Of a stretch of DNA of 64,000 nt, positions 1 to 10,658 are shown piece after piece. The stretch is taken from the NCBI RefSeq assembly GCF_950295315.1, contig NC_080164.1:114772890-114836889 (forward strand), written 5' to 3'. The stretch's first letter is position 1. Each line of letters begins with the position of its first letter. The notes under the pieces were generated by a model. It searched no databases. It saw only the letters and a list, made by a program, of their open reading frames with translations, and was not told where the DNA came from. This DNA comes from Erinaceus europaeus (lineage: Eukaryota > Chordata > Mammalia > Eulipotyphla > Erinaceidae). The position numbers and the translations under genes were made by a program.

Positions 1-85
1 AGTTTTTCCTCACTGTAGGTTCTGTCACAATATCTGGCTATGGTTTACTCATGTGCATGTGTTTCTAGATGGCCAGGACCAGGCT

Positions 86-240
86 CAGTGGTGGTCCACC
101 TGGTTGAGTGCACATGACCTGGTCTCAAGCTCCCGGTCCCCACTTACAGAGGGACCAATATGAAGCAGGTCTTTAGGTATCTCTCTGTCTCTCTCCCCTC
201 TAAATTTCTCTGTCATCTCATGTCAGATTAAAAAAAAAAT
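86..240 (+). mobile_element. SINE-B copy
   Basis: tRNA-like head with cacctggttgagtgcac, then a pyrimidine body and an A-rich tail. Moderately diverged. Confidence 0.8.
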
Positions 241-310
241 GATGTTGAGAACCAAGGCAGTCTGCCAAGTTCTTGGCACACAGTAGGTGTCACGTAATGC
301 TTTGTCTCAG

Positions 311-437
311 GTGCAGTCCAGGTGAGGCAGTGAATAAAACACTGGACTCTCAAGCACTAGGTTCCAAATGGCACTGCTTGTGCCAGAGTGATGCTCTGCT
401 TTCCTCATCTCGCATAAATTAAAGGCTTTAAAAATTA
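311..437 (+). mobile_element. SINE-C copy
   Basis: Recognised by gtccaggtgaggcagtgaat and actggactctcaagca; the 3' part is worn. Confidence 0.75.
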
Positions 438-458
438 TTTTTAAATAATTTATCTAAG

Positions 459-600
459 GGGACCAGAGAGATAGCACATGGTTATGCAAAAAACTCTTCA
501 TGCCCGAGGCTCTGGGGTCCTAGGTTCAACTGCCCCCCCCCCCATACCATAGCCAGAGCTGAACAGTGCTCTAATAAAATCAATTAACTAATTAATTTAA
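459..600 (+). mobile_element. SINE-D copy
   Basis: Has agatagcacatggttatgca and ends gagctgaacagtgctc. A C-run of about 11 interrupts the body. Confidence 0.8.
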
Positions 601-854
601 AGAGTAGGCTAGAGATCTAAGTCCCTATGGAGTGAAAAAGATAATGACTTGGTTGAGTGTGAGATGTACTGATACCTTCTTGGGGAAATGGAAGTATACT
701 CTATGACAACAAAAATTCTATGAACCACTAATTCCTCAACAAAGTGATATTCAAACTGGAGGGGAAAATCCTAACAATAAAAATTGCATTAAAAAAATTA
801 GGGCTAAAAACACAAGTAGAACCTGAAATGGAATTGGCATATCACATCAAAGTA

Positions 855-1003
855 AAAGACAAGTCCAAGAAGGATGACAGAGGACCTAGTGGGGGTTGTA
901 TTGTTATATGGGAAACTGGGGAATGTTATGCATGTACAAACTATTGTATTTATTGTTGAATGTAAAACATTAATTCCCCAATAAAGAAATTAAAAAAAAA
1001 TTA
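855..1003 (+). mobile_element. L1 3'-end fragment
   Basis: Shares ggatgacagaggacctagtg and the terminal ttccccaataaag plus A-tail with four other copies in the window. Belongs to the same family as the 3' end of the 50.2 kb L1. Confidence 0.75.
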
Positions 1004-1308
1004 GGGCTGGTGAGTGGGATTAATAGATAATACTGATGAACTCTTGAGTGATCCAATGTTTCTTACAGTGCTACATAATTTTTTAAGGATTAGGAATACT
1101 AATAATCTGTCACCTGTCAGAAAATGCACAGTCAAAATCATAGACAAGTTGCTAAGTTTGAATGAAGCTAATGTCGTTGACAGTAAAAGCAGTACATACC
1201 ATTAAAGAAAACTTCACAAACTATCTCTCCCCCCCTCTCAATTTCTCGTCTCTAGCAAATAAATAGATAAATAATAATAAAAGAAAACTTCACAGAAACT
1301 ATGCTATT

Positions 1309-1460
1309 GTGCTCCAGAAGGTGGCGGAGTGGATAAATATTGGACTCTCAAGCAAGAGGTCCTGAGTTCAATCCCCAGCAGCACATGTACCACAGTGATA
1401 TCTGGTTCTTTCTCTCTGCCTATTATTTTTCATGAATCCATAAATAAAATCTTAAAAAAG
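1309..1460 (+). mobile_element. SINE-C copy
   Basis: ggtggcggagtggataaata head, ttcaatccccagcagcacat B-box region, A-rich end. It lies about 220 bp from the donor of the 1676-2133 exon. Confidence 0.85.
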
Positions 1461-1675
1461 AAAGCAATTATGCCATTAATTGCACCAAGGGTTAGCTATG
1501 GATTTACAGATAATACAAAGAATTAACTGAAAAACTTAACACCAAAGCAATGATAGTATTCATAAATAAGGTGATAGATACGCAAATAGGAATGAGGGTT
1601 CATTCTTTTATCTTCTGTCAAAAGTAAACCTTATCTCAATTTTTAACTAACGGAGAGCAGGGGAGACATTCCTAC

Positions 1676-2133
1676 CTGTCAAAAGAATCTGTGGCTACTT
1701 TGTAAAGATAAATAAAGAGTTTACTGCAGTGCTGTAAAGTGGGCGACACAGAGTCCATGGCAATCATGTCGTCCTCTAGGAGGCGCTGAAATGGCTGTGT
1801 GTTGGAGGGGAAAACATTCATGGGGCTTATTTTCCTCAGGTCTGAGAAGCAGCCAAGAAATCGAACGGCATCTGCCAACTTCTCGTACTGAATCTCGGTC
1901 TTGAAGAAGTGAGAGTTGGCTGGTTCGTAGCGCATGGCGGCAGTCAATGTGCAGAAAACAGTGTGGAGAAGTTCAAACACTTGGTTCTGGTTTACTCTCT
2001 CCCAGCCGTTCTTGGGTGGGGAGCTCAAAGATCTCTCCATGGCAACCAGCAGAGAGGTTATGTACACAAACCCTCCAACCTTCCTAAAGACTGTTCTTGA
2101 TCGGTGACTTTCTCGAAGGACTGAGAGGAGGGC
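1676..2133 (-). CDS. WDFY3: WDFY3 coding exon 11 (residues 630-781 plus 2 nt)
   Basis: Acceptor TTTCCTGCAG; reads ALLSVLRESHRSRTVFRKVGGFVYITSLLVAMERSL...CSKLFIYLYKVATDSFD and ends AG (Ser782 with the next exon, outside the window). Donor GTAGGA at 1675. Helical solenoid sequence. This exon carries the most changes from human as I recall it: SSPPKNGWERV, KISPMN, LEDDMIAMDS and LQHC. Confidence 0.96.
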
Positions 2134-2391
2134 CTGCAGGAAACAAAACATACTCAATGAAAAAAAGAGAAGCAGAAGAAAAAGACAACAGCACAACACC
2201 ACTCAGAATAGCTGATAGGAGCGTTTTTATTACCTACTCAATGAACAATCTTATAAGCTTATCAAGTGTTCTTCTCACTAAAAATGTCACATTAGGGGCA
2301 AGGAGACCACTCACCCCACTCCCTAGTTCAAGACCCCTACTCCCCCCCCAAAAAGCCACATGACAGCACCATGCAAGGGGGGAAGATCTAA

Positions 2392-2462
2392 AAGCAGTGG
2401 ATGGTGCTGTGGTATCTCCCCCCCATCTTTCTCTCCCTCCTTCCCTTTATCTAAAAAAAAAA
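2392..2462 (+). mobile_element. SINE-E 3' fragment
   Basis: Contains ggatggtgctgtggtatctc and an A-run; the 5' part is not recognisable. Confidence 0.4.
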
Positions 2463-2612
2463 GGATTCTGCAGGGAATCATGGAACTACAAGCTTAAGGA
2501 CCCAGCAGCCCAAAAGAAAAGTCATTTTAAAAATAGGAGAATCACGTTAGGAACCAGTCTTTGGTGGCTGTCTTTGAAAGATAATGAGCTCACTGATAGT
2601 TTTACAAAGTAA

Positions 2613-2796
2613 TTTTATTAAATAGACAAAGCACATAATCAAGTATAATTCAACACTGTCAAAACAAAACACACAAAGTGGGAGTCAGGCGGTAGCACAG
2701 CAGGTTTTATTAAATAGACAAAGCACATAATCAAGTATAATTCAACACTGTCAAAACAAAACACACAAAGTGGGAGTCAGGCGGTAGCACAGCAGG
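2613..2796. repeat. Perfect 92-bp tandem duplication
   Basis: 2613-2704 and 2705-2796 are identical base for base. The unit contains 62 bp of flank plus the first part of the SINE-A head, so the SINE head occurs twice but the body only once. Confidence 0.95.
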
Positions 2797-3043
2797 TTAA
2801 GTGCAGGTGGCGCAAAGTGCAAGGATCCCGTTTCAAGCCCCCAGCTCCTCACCTGCAGGGGTGGTTGCTTCACAAGCAGTGAAGCAGGTTTGCAGGTGTC
2901 TATCTTTCTCTCTCCCTCTCTGTCTTCCCCTCCTCTCTCCATTTCTCTCTGTCCTATGCAACAACAATGACATCAATAACAATAACCACAACAATAAAAA
3001 CAAGTGCAACAAAAGGGAATAAATAAATAAAATTTAAAAAAAA
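2772..3043 (+). mobile_element. SINE-A copy
   Basis: Full tRNA-like head, cttcacaagcagtgaagcag core, pyrimidine block, caacaa-type tail and (AAAT)n. Its 5' edge takes part in the 92-bp tandem duplication. Confidence 0.9.
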
Positions 3044-3111
3044 CACAAACTAAACAACATCTACAACAAAAACTCGCAGAGGTGTGTGTGTACAGAGTTT
3101 TTGTTCGTTTG

Positions 3112-3560
3112 TTTGTTTCCAGGGTTATTGCTGGGGCCTGTTGCAGGTACTATATATCCACTGCTGCTGGGAAATTGTGCAGATGCAGTCACAGCCGCCA
3201 TGCTGTCCCCTCAGGTTATTGCCAGTTCCCAAGAGAGTTAGATGATATTCTCAGAGTGCCTTTCCCAACCAATCCTGTCCTGACTCGTCACTCCTGGTTT
3301 TTGCCCTATAAAGCCTTCCTACTTGTCTCTCTGTCTCTCTCTTGCCCGCTTTTCACCTCAGGTGATTAGACCACAGGGAAGGGTGCTGCGCGCGGCCATT
3401 TTTGCTAGTTCCACGTGGCCCGAACCACTGCGCTCTCACCCAACTCTGAGGTGCCCGTGCGAATAAAGATTTGTGTTCCCTCTTCGCTCCGGATCTCCTC
3501 TATCTCTCCTCCACGGCGCAGCCTGACACACTGCCCCATGGCCATTTTGTTGTTTGGCCT
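3112..3560 (-). mobile_element. SINE-A 3'-body fragment split by a solo LTR
   Basis: 3112-3164 matches the long-form SINE-A 3' body (reverse of ...ccctggaggcaaa). The match resumes at 3529 with cactgccccatggccatttt, which shows that the LTR landed inside this element. Confidence 0.7.
3165..3528 (+). mobile_element. Solo LTR (endogenous retrovirus, ERV2/ERVK-like)
   Basis: Starts TGCTGGG and ends CTGACA; flanked by a perfect 6-bp target duplication CACTGC (3159-3164 and 3529-3534). A TATA-like cctataaagcc is at about 3304 and a polyadenylation signal aataaagattt at about 3463. 364 bp, no internal viral sequence. The 6-bp duplication suggests the betaretrovirus-like class (inference). Confidence 0.85.
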
Positions 3561-3703
3561 TCAGGCTTTCTTTCATCACACCTGAGCCCTGAGCAGCAGG
3601 CACATAAGCAGCTCCTGAGCCCCATCCTTCGGCAAATGGACCTCCACAGGCATCTCATAAAACCTGACACACAATTTATTTATTAACAGTTCATTTAAAT
3701 GAT

Positions 3704-4003
3704 TTTATTTTTGCCTCCAGGGTTATCAGTGAGGCTCGGTGCCTGCACCACAAATCCACAGCTTCTGGAGGCTATTTTTCCCTATTTTTGTTGCCCTTGT
3801 TGTTCTTATTATTGTTGTTGGATAGAAAAGAGAGAAGTTGAGAGAGGAGGGGAAGACAAAGAAGGGGAGAGAAAGACACCTGCAGACCTGCTTCACCGCT
3901 TGTGAAGCACCTACCACCACCACTGCAGGTGGAAATCCTTATGCCAGTCGGCACTCTTTGTGCCAAGCACACTTTTAACCCGCTGCACTACCACCTGGCC
4001 CCC
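3704..4003 (-). mobile_element. SINE-A long form
   Basis: Full length with the extended 3' body; target duplication taaatgat (3696-3703 and 4004-4011). Confidence 0.9.
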
Positions 4004-4147
4004 TAAATGATAATTTTTAATTGTACAGAGGGTTGACGGCTTACAGTCTAGTCTTTAACACAGAGGTTGTGCCTAAGACATAATGTGTAATGTTAATTAC
4101 TGACCACTACACTGAGCAGATAATTTTTATGGTGTTCTTTTTTTTTT

Positions 4148-4318
4148 TTTAAATTTATTCATTTACTGGATAGAGACAGAAATTGAGAAATTGGGAGAGA
4201 GACACACGGAGCCCTACATCACCACTTGTGAAGCTTCTCCCTGTAGGTGGAGACCTAGGGCTTAAACTCAGGTCTTTGCACACATGTGACATGTGCTCAG
4301 CCGACTGCGCCACCAGTT
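4148..4318 (-). mobile_element. SINE-B copy
   Basis: tactggatagagacagaaat, cttgtgaagcttctccctgt and a worn tRNA-like head ending gcgccaccag. Confidence 0.8.
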
Positions 4319-4335
4319 ATGTAGCTAACTTGCTG

Positions 4336-4364
4336 CACCCTTCCTTCCTTCCTTCCTTCCTTCT
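4336..4364. repeat. (CCTT)n simple repeat
   Basis: About seven uninterrupted ccttcctt units between two reverse SINEs. Confidence 0.9.
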
Positions 4365-4384
4365 TTTGTTTGTCAATCTGTTCT

Positions 4385-4585
4385 TTCTTTTGTTTTTCCC
4401 CCTTTGTTGCCCTTGTTGTTTATCATCGTCACTGCCGTTATTATTGTAGTTGTTATTGCTGTCGTTGTTGGATAGGAATGAGAGAAATGGAGAGAGGAGG
4501 GGAAGACAGAGGGGGAGAGAAAGATAAGACACCTTCAGACCTGCTTCACCACCTGTGAAGGGACTCCCCTGCAGTGGGGAGCCCG
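4385..4585 (-). mobile_element. SINE-A, head missing
   Basis: Tail, pyrimidine block and core are present. It stops at ctgcagtggggagcc, so the tRNA-like head is lost. Confidence 0.85.
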
Positions 4586-4599
4586 CTGGTTCTTTCTTT

Positions 4600-5095
4600 T
4601 TATTTATTTTTTTATTTTAGTTCCACTTTATTGAGGGTGAAGGTTAGTGATTTACAGTACTTTTTTTTTTTTTAATATACTGATGTATCCAGTGGGTTAG
4701 AATTTTGTTCAATATTTATCTATGTTCATCAGAGATATTAGTCCGTAGCTTTCTTTTTTTGTTGTATCCCAGTCTGCTTTTGGTATCAGGGTGATTGATG
4801 TTGCCTTCATAGAAGCTGGAAGGGAGTATTTCTGTGTGTTCAATCTTTTGGAAGAGTTTTAAACGCAGAGGAATTACCTCTTCCTTGGAGGTTATGTAGA
4901 ATTCATTTGTAAAACCATCTGGTCCAGGACTTTTATTTTTTGGAAGGCTTTTGATAACTGTCTCAATTTCTTTGGCTGTGATTGGCCTGCACATATTTTC
5001 TAGTTCCTCTTTGTTTAATTTTGGAAGTCTGTAGGTACTGTCCACTTCTTCCAAGTTCTCTAGCTTGGTGGCATATAGTTGTTCATATAATTTTC
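4600..5095 (-). mobile_element. L1 ORF2 reverse-transcriptase fragment
   Basis: The reverse strand reads [17 protein letters not shown]... with the L1 motif [12 protein letters not shown] (RT domain entry), then loses frame before the catalytic FADD region. Truncated and inactive. Confidence 0.9.
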
Positions 5096-5345
5096 CCCTT
5101 TACTGAGGGCACATTTTCTTTTATTATTATAATTAGTGATTTACAAAATTATAAAATAAAAGGAGTACTATTCCACACTGTTCCCACCACTAATGTCCTA
5201 TGTGTCCTTTCCCTCCACTGGAAACTGCAGTGGTTCTCCCAAGGTCACAGATATGGGTTAACTATATTCCTATAACTATCTGACCCTCTCTCTCTACGTA
5301 TGTATAAATATTGCCAATTTTTTCTGTGGTCCTTCCTGACAGTAT
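5096..5345 (-). mobile_element. L1 3'-UTR fragment
   Basis: Shares ttccacactgttcccacca and ggttctcccaaggtcacaga with 8240-8480. Probably part of the same old L1 as the ORF2 piece beside it, with internal sequence lost. Confidence 0.7.
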
Positions 5346-5384
5346 ATGCATTGATGGCATTTAGTATTTATTAGGATAGCACAC

Positions 5385-5572
5385 TTCCATAATGCGCTCA
5401 TTAGCATACATAGTAGAGTGCATATGTTAAAAAGTGTGCCTGGGTTCAAGCCCCCCAGTCCCCACCTGTAGGGGGAAGCTTCACAATCAGTAAAGCTGTG
5501 ATACAGGTGTCTCTCTGTCTTCCTATTCGTTCTTCCATTTAAATTTCTGTCTCTAAAAATAAATAAAATGTT
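5385..5572 (+). mobile_element. SINE-B copy
   Basis: gggttcaagccccccagtcc, cacctgtagggggaagcttc and an A-rich tail; the head is diverged. Confidence 0.8.
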
Positions 5573-5580
5573 TTTTAAAA

Positions 5581-5672
5581 AAATCAAGATAGTTACAGTT
5601 AGCAGTTAGCTAACAAGCACTGAAAAAAATCAAGATAGTTACAGTCAGCAGTTAGCTAACAAGCACTGAAAG
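5581..5672. repeat. 46-bp tandem duplication
   Basis: Two copies of the tcaagatagttacag...caagcactgaa unit, period 46, differing at one internal base (cagttag against cagtcag). Confidence 0.9.
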
Positions 5673-5823
5673 ACGTGAGTGACTGAAATCCCTGATGTGC
5701 ACAGGGTTCTATTTCTTTAGTAAGGTTCGATTTCTTTAGCATTTAGATATTTCCATGTCTCTAAAACACAAAAAAATACAAAATAACCACAGATCTTCAT
5801 GGTAAAACACGTATCCAGCTCAC

Positions 5824-6017
5824 CCTTAAGATGTCAGTCTTCAGCTGTAGTTCTGTTGGCGGTGCCGAGTGCATCAGGCCCAGGAGAGTGCCCATGTCAT
5901 CATCCCCGTTGGGAGAGAGCACCAGCTGCTGGATAATCATCAGGGCGTGCTGCCTGCACTGAGGGTACCTCACGATATTATGTGCACATCTCGCACCTCC
6001 GAATTCTCGGAAAATCC
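5824..6017 (-). CDS. WDFY3: WDFY3 coding exon 10 (residues 565-629)
   Basis: Acceptor TTCTCCAAG is less pyrimidine-rich at the junction. Reads GIFREFGGARCAHNIVRYPQCRQHALMIIQQLVLSPNGDDDMGTLLGLMHSAPPTELQLKTDILR. Donor GTGAGC at 5823, phase 0. Arg in HNIVRY and Ile in ALMII are conservative changes from the Lys and Thr I recall in human. Confidence 0.96.
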
Positions 6018-6694
6018 CTTGGAGAAGGAGAACAACAGAGGTTAACTGAAGACATTGTAGGGCAGGTCTGATGAATAACAGTTTTAATTCTCTAGTCAAG
6101 AAGACTAACTGAAAACAGTGCATGTGAAACCTTGTCAAGACATTTTGCCCTTTACCACACAACACAAGATGGGGCCTGCGGGAAGTGAGGAAAGGTTAAA
6201 GCAAGCTTCCCCAGACCCTTTGCTATGCAATCAATGTCCCGTGTGGTCTTCATGTGCAAGTTCTCCAAATTCAAAACATTCAGAAATGTCCAGTGCAGAC
6301 ATCAAAGAGACCCCACATTTTTCTTTTTTCCCTTGCATTTTTCATATCCAGCTTTTATGATGTATAACGATACTAAGTCTGATTTACGTTAAGACTTTCA
6401 AACATGCAATAGCCTAAATAAATCTGGGACTTTAACAGAAACAAGACTTACAAAGTAGTAGCAAGAAAGGAGAAAGCATTCTACAAAGGGGGTGGGAGGG
6501 GCCAAGAATCAAATGTTTTAGTTAGATCAGTAGAGCACATAAACAAAAAAAGGACAAACTTTAAAACAGAAGGAAAGCATCAGTTACTGAACTGCTCCAA
6601 AGGCTCTTATGTAGATTGTTTCACTAACTGAACCTCCCAAACACAGATGAGACACACAGAACTTGTGTTGTGGCCAAGGTCACATAGAAAGCAG

Positions 6695-6860
6695 CAGAGG
6701 ACAGGGAGATACGTCACCCAGCAGGGTGTACACACTTTACTGTGCTCAAAGCCCTGGGTTAAGTCCCAAAAGGAGAGGCTCCATGGATGGTGGAGCAGTG
6801 CTGTGGTATCTCGCCTTCTCTCTGTACACATACACATCTAAAATTAAAATAATGGATTAA
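6695..6860 (+). mobile_element. SINE-E copy
   Basis: ggtggagcagtgctgtggta with tctcgccttctctctgtaca and an A-rich end. Confidence 0.6.
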
Positions 6861-6903
6861 AAAAAGTTAAACGAGGAATGGAACTAGAGAAATAGCATTC
6901 TTG

Positions 6904-7110
6904 GGGGTCAGGCGGTGATGCACCTGTAGCCCTGCTTCAACGCTCGTGAAGCTTTCCTCCTGCAGGTTCAAGTCCCTAGTCCCCACCTGCAGGAGGAAAG
7001 CTTCACGAGTGGTGAAGCAGAGCTGCAGGTGCCTTTCTACCTCCCCGTCCCCTCTCAGTTTCTCTCTGTCTCTATGCAGAAATAAATAGATAAATAAATA
7101 AATAGCATTC
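6904..7110 (+). mobile_element. SINE-B with internal inverted arm
   Basis: The head gggggtcaggcggtgatgc runs into 6921-6967, which is the reverse complement of 6985-7031 (43 of 47 bases pair, 17-nt loop). The normal body and an (AAAT)n tail follow. The A-box half of the head is kept, but the segment between head and core is replaced by the inverted copy. Confidence 0.9.
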
Positions 7111-7114
7111 TCAA

Positions 7115-7250
7115 TAGGGGTAGATAGCATAATGGTTATGCAAAGAGGATTTCATGCCTGAAGCTCAAAGTCCAGGTTTAATCGCTGCTCCACCATAAAG
7201 CAGAGCTGGTCAGTGCTCTGGTGAGAGAGAGAGTGAGAGAGAGAGAGAAA
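7115..7250 (+). mobile_element. SINE-D copy
   Basis: ggtagatagcataatggtta head; ends in a (GA)n stretch instead of poly(A). Confidence 0.85.
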
Positions 7251-7563
7251 TAGCATTCTTCAATATTTCCCTAATATTGAAACATCATAATATTCTACCC
7301 TGGACTATTTTTTAAAATTAATAAAATCACAATATGAGAGAAAAGTTTAACTCCCCCACCCACCCACATACACAGCTGGGGCCTCTCTCAAACACAATTT
7401 CATTGTTCCTGGTCCACTATTTGGGGGGAGGGGTCACCCACACTAGAGCTTTCCCAAGTGCCATAGCACTCCCACGTGGTGACAGGGCTGGAAGCTGGGC
7501 CATGTGCATGTTCAAGCACATGTCTTACCTGATAAGCTGCCTTTGTAACCCTCACACAAATAT

Positions 7564-7778
7564 TAAAAAAAAAAATTATTATCTTTATTTATTGGATAGA
7601 GACATCCAGAAATCGAGGGGGAAAGGGTAATAGGGTGAGAGACAGAGAGACACCTGCAGCCCTGCTTCACCACTTGTGAAGCTTTCCCCTGCAGGTGGGG
7701 ACCGGGGTCTCAAACCGGGGTCCTTGTGCATTGTAACATGTGCATTCAACCAGGTGTACCACCACCCAGACCCCCCCC
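7564..7778 (-). mobile_element. SINE-B copy
   Basis: Complete: tail, core gcttcaccacttgtgaagct, B-box region and head. Confidence 0.9.
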
Positions 7779-8081
7779 AAATATATGAAGCCATCTTTTT
7801 TTTAAGTATTTAATGTTATTCTGAGTTTGCATTACATAAAACAAAAATAGAGAATCCTAGAGTAAACACAAAGCACCTTATAAAAACAATGACATATTCA
7901 GAATGTTATATATCTGTCATTAAAATACTGGTAGCAGTCCAGGGTATTGCTTCTAGAGATAGGATAGCACTACCAAGGAATGAGAACTTTCTACTCTGAA
8001 GATAATCTTCTAAAGCAAGAACTACTAAAGACAAACCAGAGGCACTACCTCCAAGACCATTAAGTAGCTCTTCCAAGTTAC

Positions 8082-8183
8082 CTGCATTTGTGTTTGATCC
8101 TTGAAGAAGCACTGTCAAAGTCTCCATCACCAACAAAGCCAAGTGTTTTTGATCTTCAATGGAACTATTATTTCTTGAGTCCC
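8082..8183 (-). CDS. WDFY3: WDFY3 coding exon 9 (residues 531-564 plus 1 nt)
   Basis: Acceptor TTCCTCAG, donor GTAACT at 8081. Reads GDSRNNSSIEDQKHLALLVMETLTVLLQGSNTNA. The 102-nt exon enters and leaves in phase 1, so skipping it would remove 34 residues without a frameshift. The open frame continues 176 bases into the intron, which is chance: the splice site and the next exon match the family. Confidence 0.95.
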
Positions 8184-8239
8184 CTGAGGAACATGACCAA
8201 CATAAGAAACGACAGACATTCTGTTTATGTTCTATCTGT

Positions 8240-8960
8240 ACACTTTTTTTTAAATTAATGATTTAATATTGATTCACAAAATTATGGGATAACTGGGGTA
8301 TAATTCCACACTGTTCCCACAACCAGAGTTCTATGTCTCCTTTGCCTCCACTGGAAATTGAAGTAGTTCTCCCAAGGTCACAGATGAGGGTTAACTGATA
8401 TTTCTGTATCTGTCTATATTTATATATACTTGCCCATTTTCTTTTTCCTATAGTCCTGCCTTTTCTCCCTTTTCTTTTTAAAACTTATTTATTCCCTCTT
8501 GTTGCCATTGTTCTATTGTTGTAGTTCTTATGGTTGTTGTTATTGATGTCATTGTTGGACAGGACAGCGAGAAATGGATAGGAGGGGAAGACAGAGAGGG
8601 GGGAGAGAAAGATAAGACACCTACAGACCTGCTTCACTGCTTGTGGAGCCACTCCCCTGCAGGTGGGGAGTTGGGGGCTTGAACTGGGATCCTTACACCA
8701 GTCCTTGCGCTTTGCGCTACCTGCGCTTAACCCGCTGCGCTACCGTCCGACTCCCCTTCTCTCCCTTTCTAAGTCACACCTACACCTATTACTATTTCCA
8801 AATACTCTTCCTTTATTTTCCCTCTTCACTCCCCAGGTCCTGATGGAGTTGGAGTTCATAGCCCTCTGGCCATCTTCCTCTAATCTTTCTCTCCCTCATG
8901 GTAGTTTGAAACATTCACTCTCACCACTAATACAATGGATATTATAAAATCTTTAACCAT
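8240..8960 (-). mobile_element. L1 3'-UTR fragment split by a SINE-A
   Basis: 8240-8480 carries the L1 3' end (ttccacactgttcccacaac); 8757-8960 continues it (cctctggccatcttcctcta). The two parts are separated by the SINE at 8481. Confidence 0.7.
8481..8756 (-). mobile_element. SINE-A copy nested in L1
   Basis: Full length with a CpG-rich head (cttaacccgctgcgctaccg). The flanks ccttttctccc and ccttctctccc are an imperfect target duplication. Confidence 0.9.
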
Positions 8961-10397
8961 GACACACTGCCATAGTACTAAATAAGTAAAGCTCAAAACC
9001 GAAGTGTTTAGGGGTTTTACTTGGGTGTGGCAAGAAAGTCATGATCAACTAATATTAAGTTTGTAAATAAATAAAACCTAAAGAAAAGTGCTATTTATTT
9101 GACTTGTGTTAATTCATTTAGCATACTAAGTGTCATATAGTGTGCTTTACCTGAGAATCAGGAAATAATCACACTTAAGGTATCTGATGATACTAGGTGT
9201 AAGTGAACAAGATTTATGATTAAAAACATTTTTGAGGCAGCGGAACATCCACGTGTCTGATGGTTTCAACAGGTACAGACACACTTAAGAGTGAAACCCC
9301 CCCTACTCCATCTTCTAGAAGATTCCTGCATTCCTTCTTTACTCACTGCCTCCTTCACCATTTGAGAATCAGGGACATTATTTCTGTGCAGTCTTCCACC
9401 CACCCATTTCTCTAGTTCTCCCCCTCTCGTAAGACCCATGTGACTATACTGAGCCCACCTGGTCAACCCACAATCCCTTCACTAAAGTCAGCTGACTGGC
9501 AACCTTAATTGCTTTTCAGCAGGCAGCATAATTATACACAGGTTTAAGTGATCAAGACACAAACAAAGGGGTGGAGAGCCATTATTCTGCCTATGGCGGT
9601 TCATAACTCAAACATATGTACACTTATAAACTGGCAGTTTCATGAATACAAAACAAATATACATACAGATAGTCTGGACAGAGACATTTACAAAATTATT
9701 AACAGCAGGTCTTTGCAATTATCCTTGACTGAAGACTACCTATAAAACCAGAAGTTGAAAGAGTAACATTCAGTGGCATCAGTTAATAAGCATCTAGATG
9801 TTCGGTGGTAGGTAGAGAAAGTGAACCAGAACACTCAATTGCCTCAGAGATTAAACTAGAAAGCAACTCTAGGTCTATGACTGGGGATGTACCAACTGAA
9901 GAGAGAACATCCACTACTAACCAGCCTAGTACCCTCTGATCTAGTCCAAGGTTGAACCTGAATTCTGTTCACCTCACATTTAGAGAGAATATAGTGGCAG
10001 CCGCCACTATCCTGATAGGATTGTGACCGCATCAGATTTTATAGAGCTTGCTGCCATAGAGGACAGGTGTCAACAGGAAAATGCCTGTAGACGGCTTCCT
10101 CAGCTGAGGGCAACTATCTCCAAGAATGACAGGTAGATATCATCAGACTGGAAAAGCTGTCCTTCCTCCCTGCCTATCAAACCCAGCCTCTCCCTTTTCA
10201 GTGTCCCAGCTGCAAAACAGAGACCCTAATGACCTGTACATCTTACTCTTGGCTCTTGCCTGTGGTCCAGTACCTTGTGCAGAGAGACTAGTCCTGGGAA
10301 GGATCCCCATTCAAGAGCCCACTGTGAACTCTCCAGAAGCTATTTGAAAAATCCCAACTAAGATAAAGAATGTAGTTGAATCTTAAAACTTCCCTCA

Positions 10398-10658
10398 CTT
10401 TTTAAAAATTTATTATTGGATAGACACAGAAATTGAAGGAAGGAGGAGATAAAGAGGGAGGGAGGGAGGAGGGAGGGAAGGAAGAAGGAGGAGGGGGGAG
10501 AGAGAGGGGGAGGGAGAGAGAGAGAGAGAGAGAGACTTGCAGCCCTGCTTCACCACCCATGAAACTTTCCCCCTGCAGGTGGGGACTGGGAGCTCAAAAC
10601 TGGGTCCTTGCACACTGTAATGTGAGCACATAACCAGGTGTAATACCTCCTGACCCCA
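10398..10658 (-). mobile_element. SINE-B with expanded purine tract
   Basis: Usual core and head. The pyrimidine block has grown to about 100 bp of (GGA/GA)n on the plus strand (10436-10535). Confidence 0.85.

Larger units (their letters stand above)
2134..5823 (-). other. WDFY3: WDFY3 intron between coding exons 10 and 11
   Basis: 3.7 kb, almost entirely retroposons: SINEs, a solo LTR and L1 pieces. 2.15-2.37, 2.47-2.6 and 3.57-3.69 kb carry nothing I can name. The much smaller intron between exons 9 and 10 (6018-8081) has about 560 unique bases (6.02-6.6 kb) next to exon 10. Confidence 0.85.

Noticed and set aside
4716..5054. Intact reverse transcriptase
   Set aside because: Only the entry of the L1 RT domain (PGPDGF) is present; the frame breaks soon after and the catalytic core is missing.
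7906..8081. Extension of WDFY3 exon 9 into 59 further residues
   Set aside because: The donor GTAACT at 8081 and the correct continuation at 6017 match the family; the extension has no family similarity.
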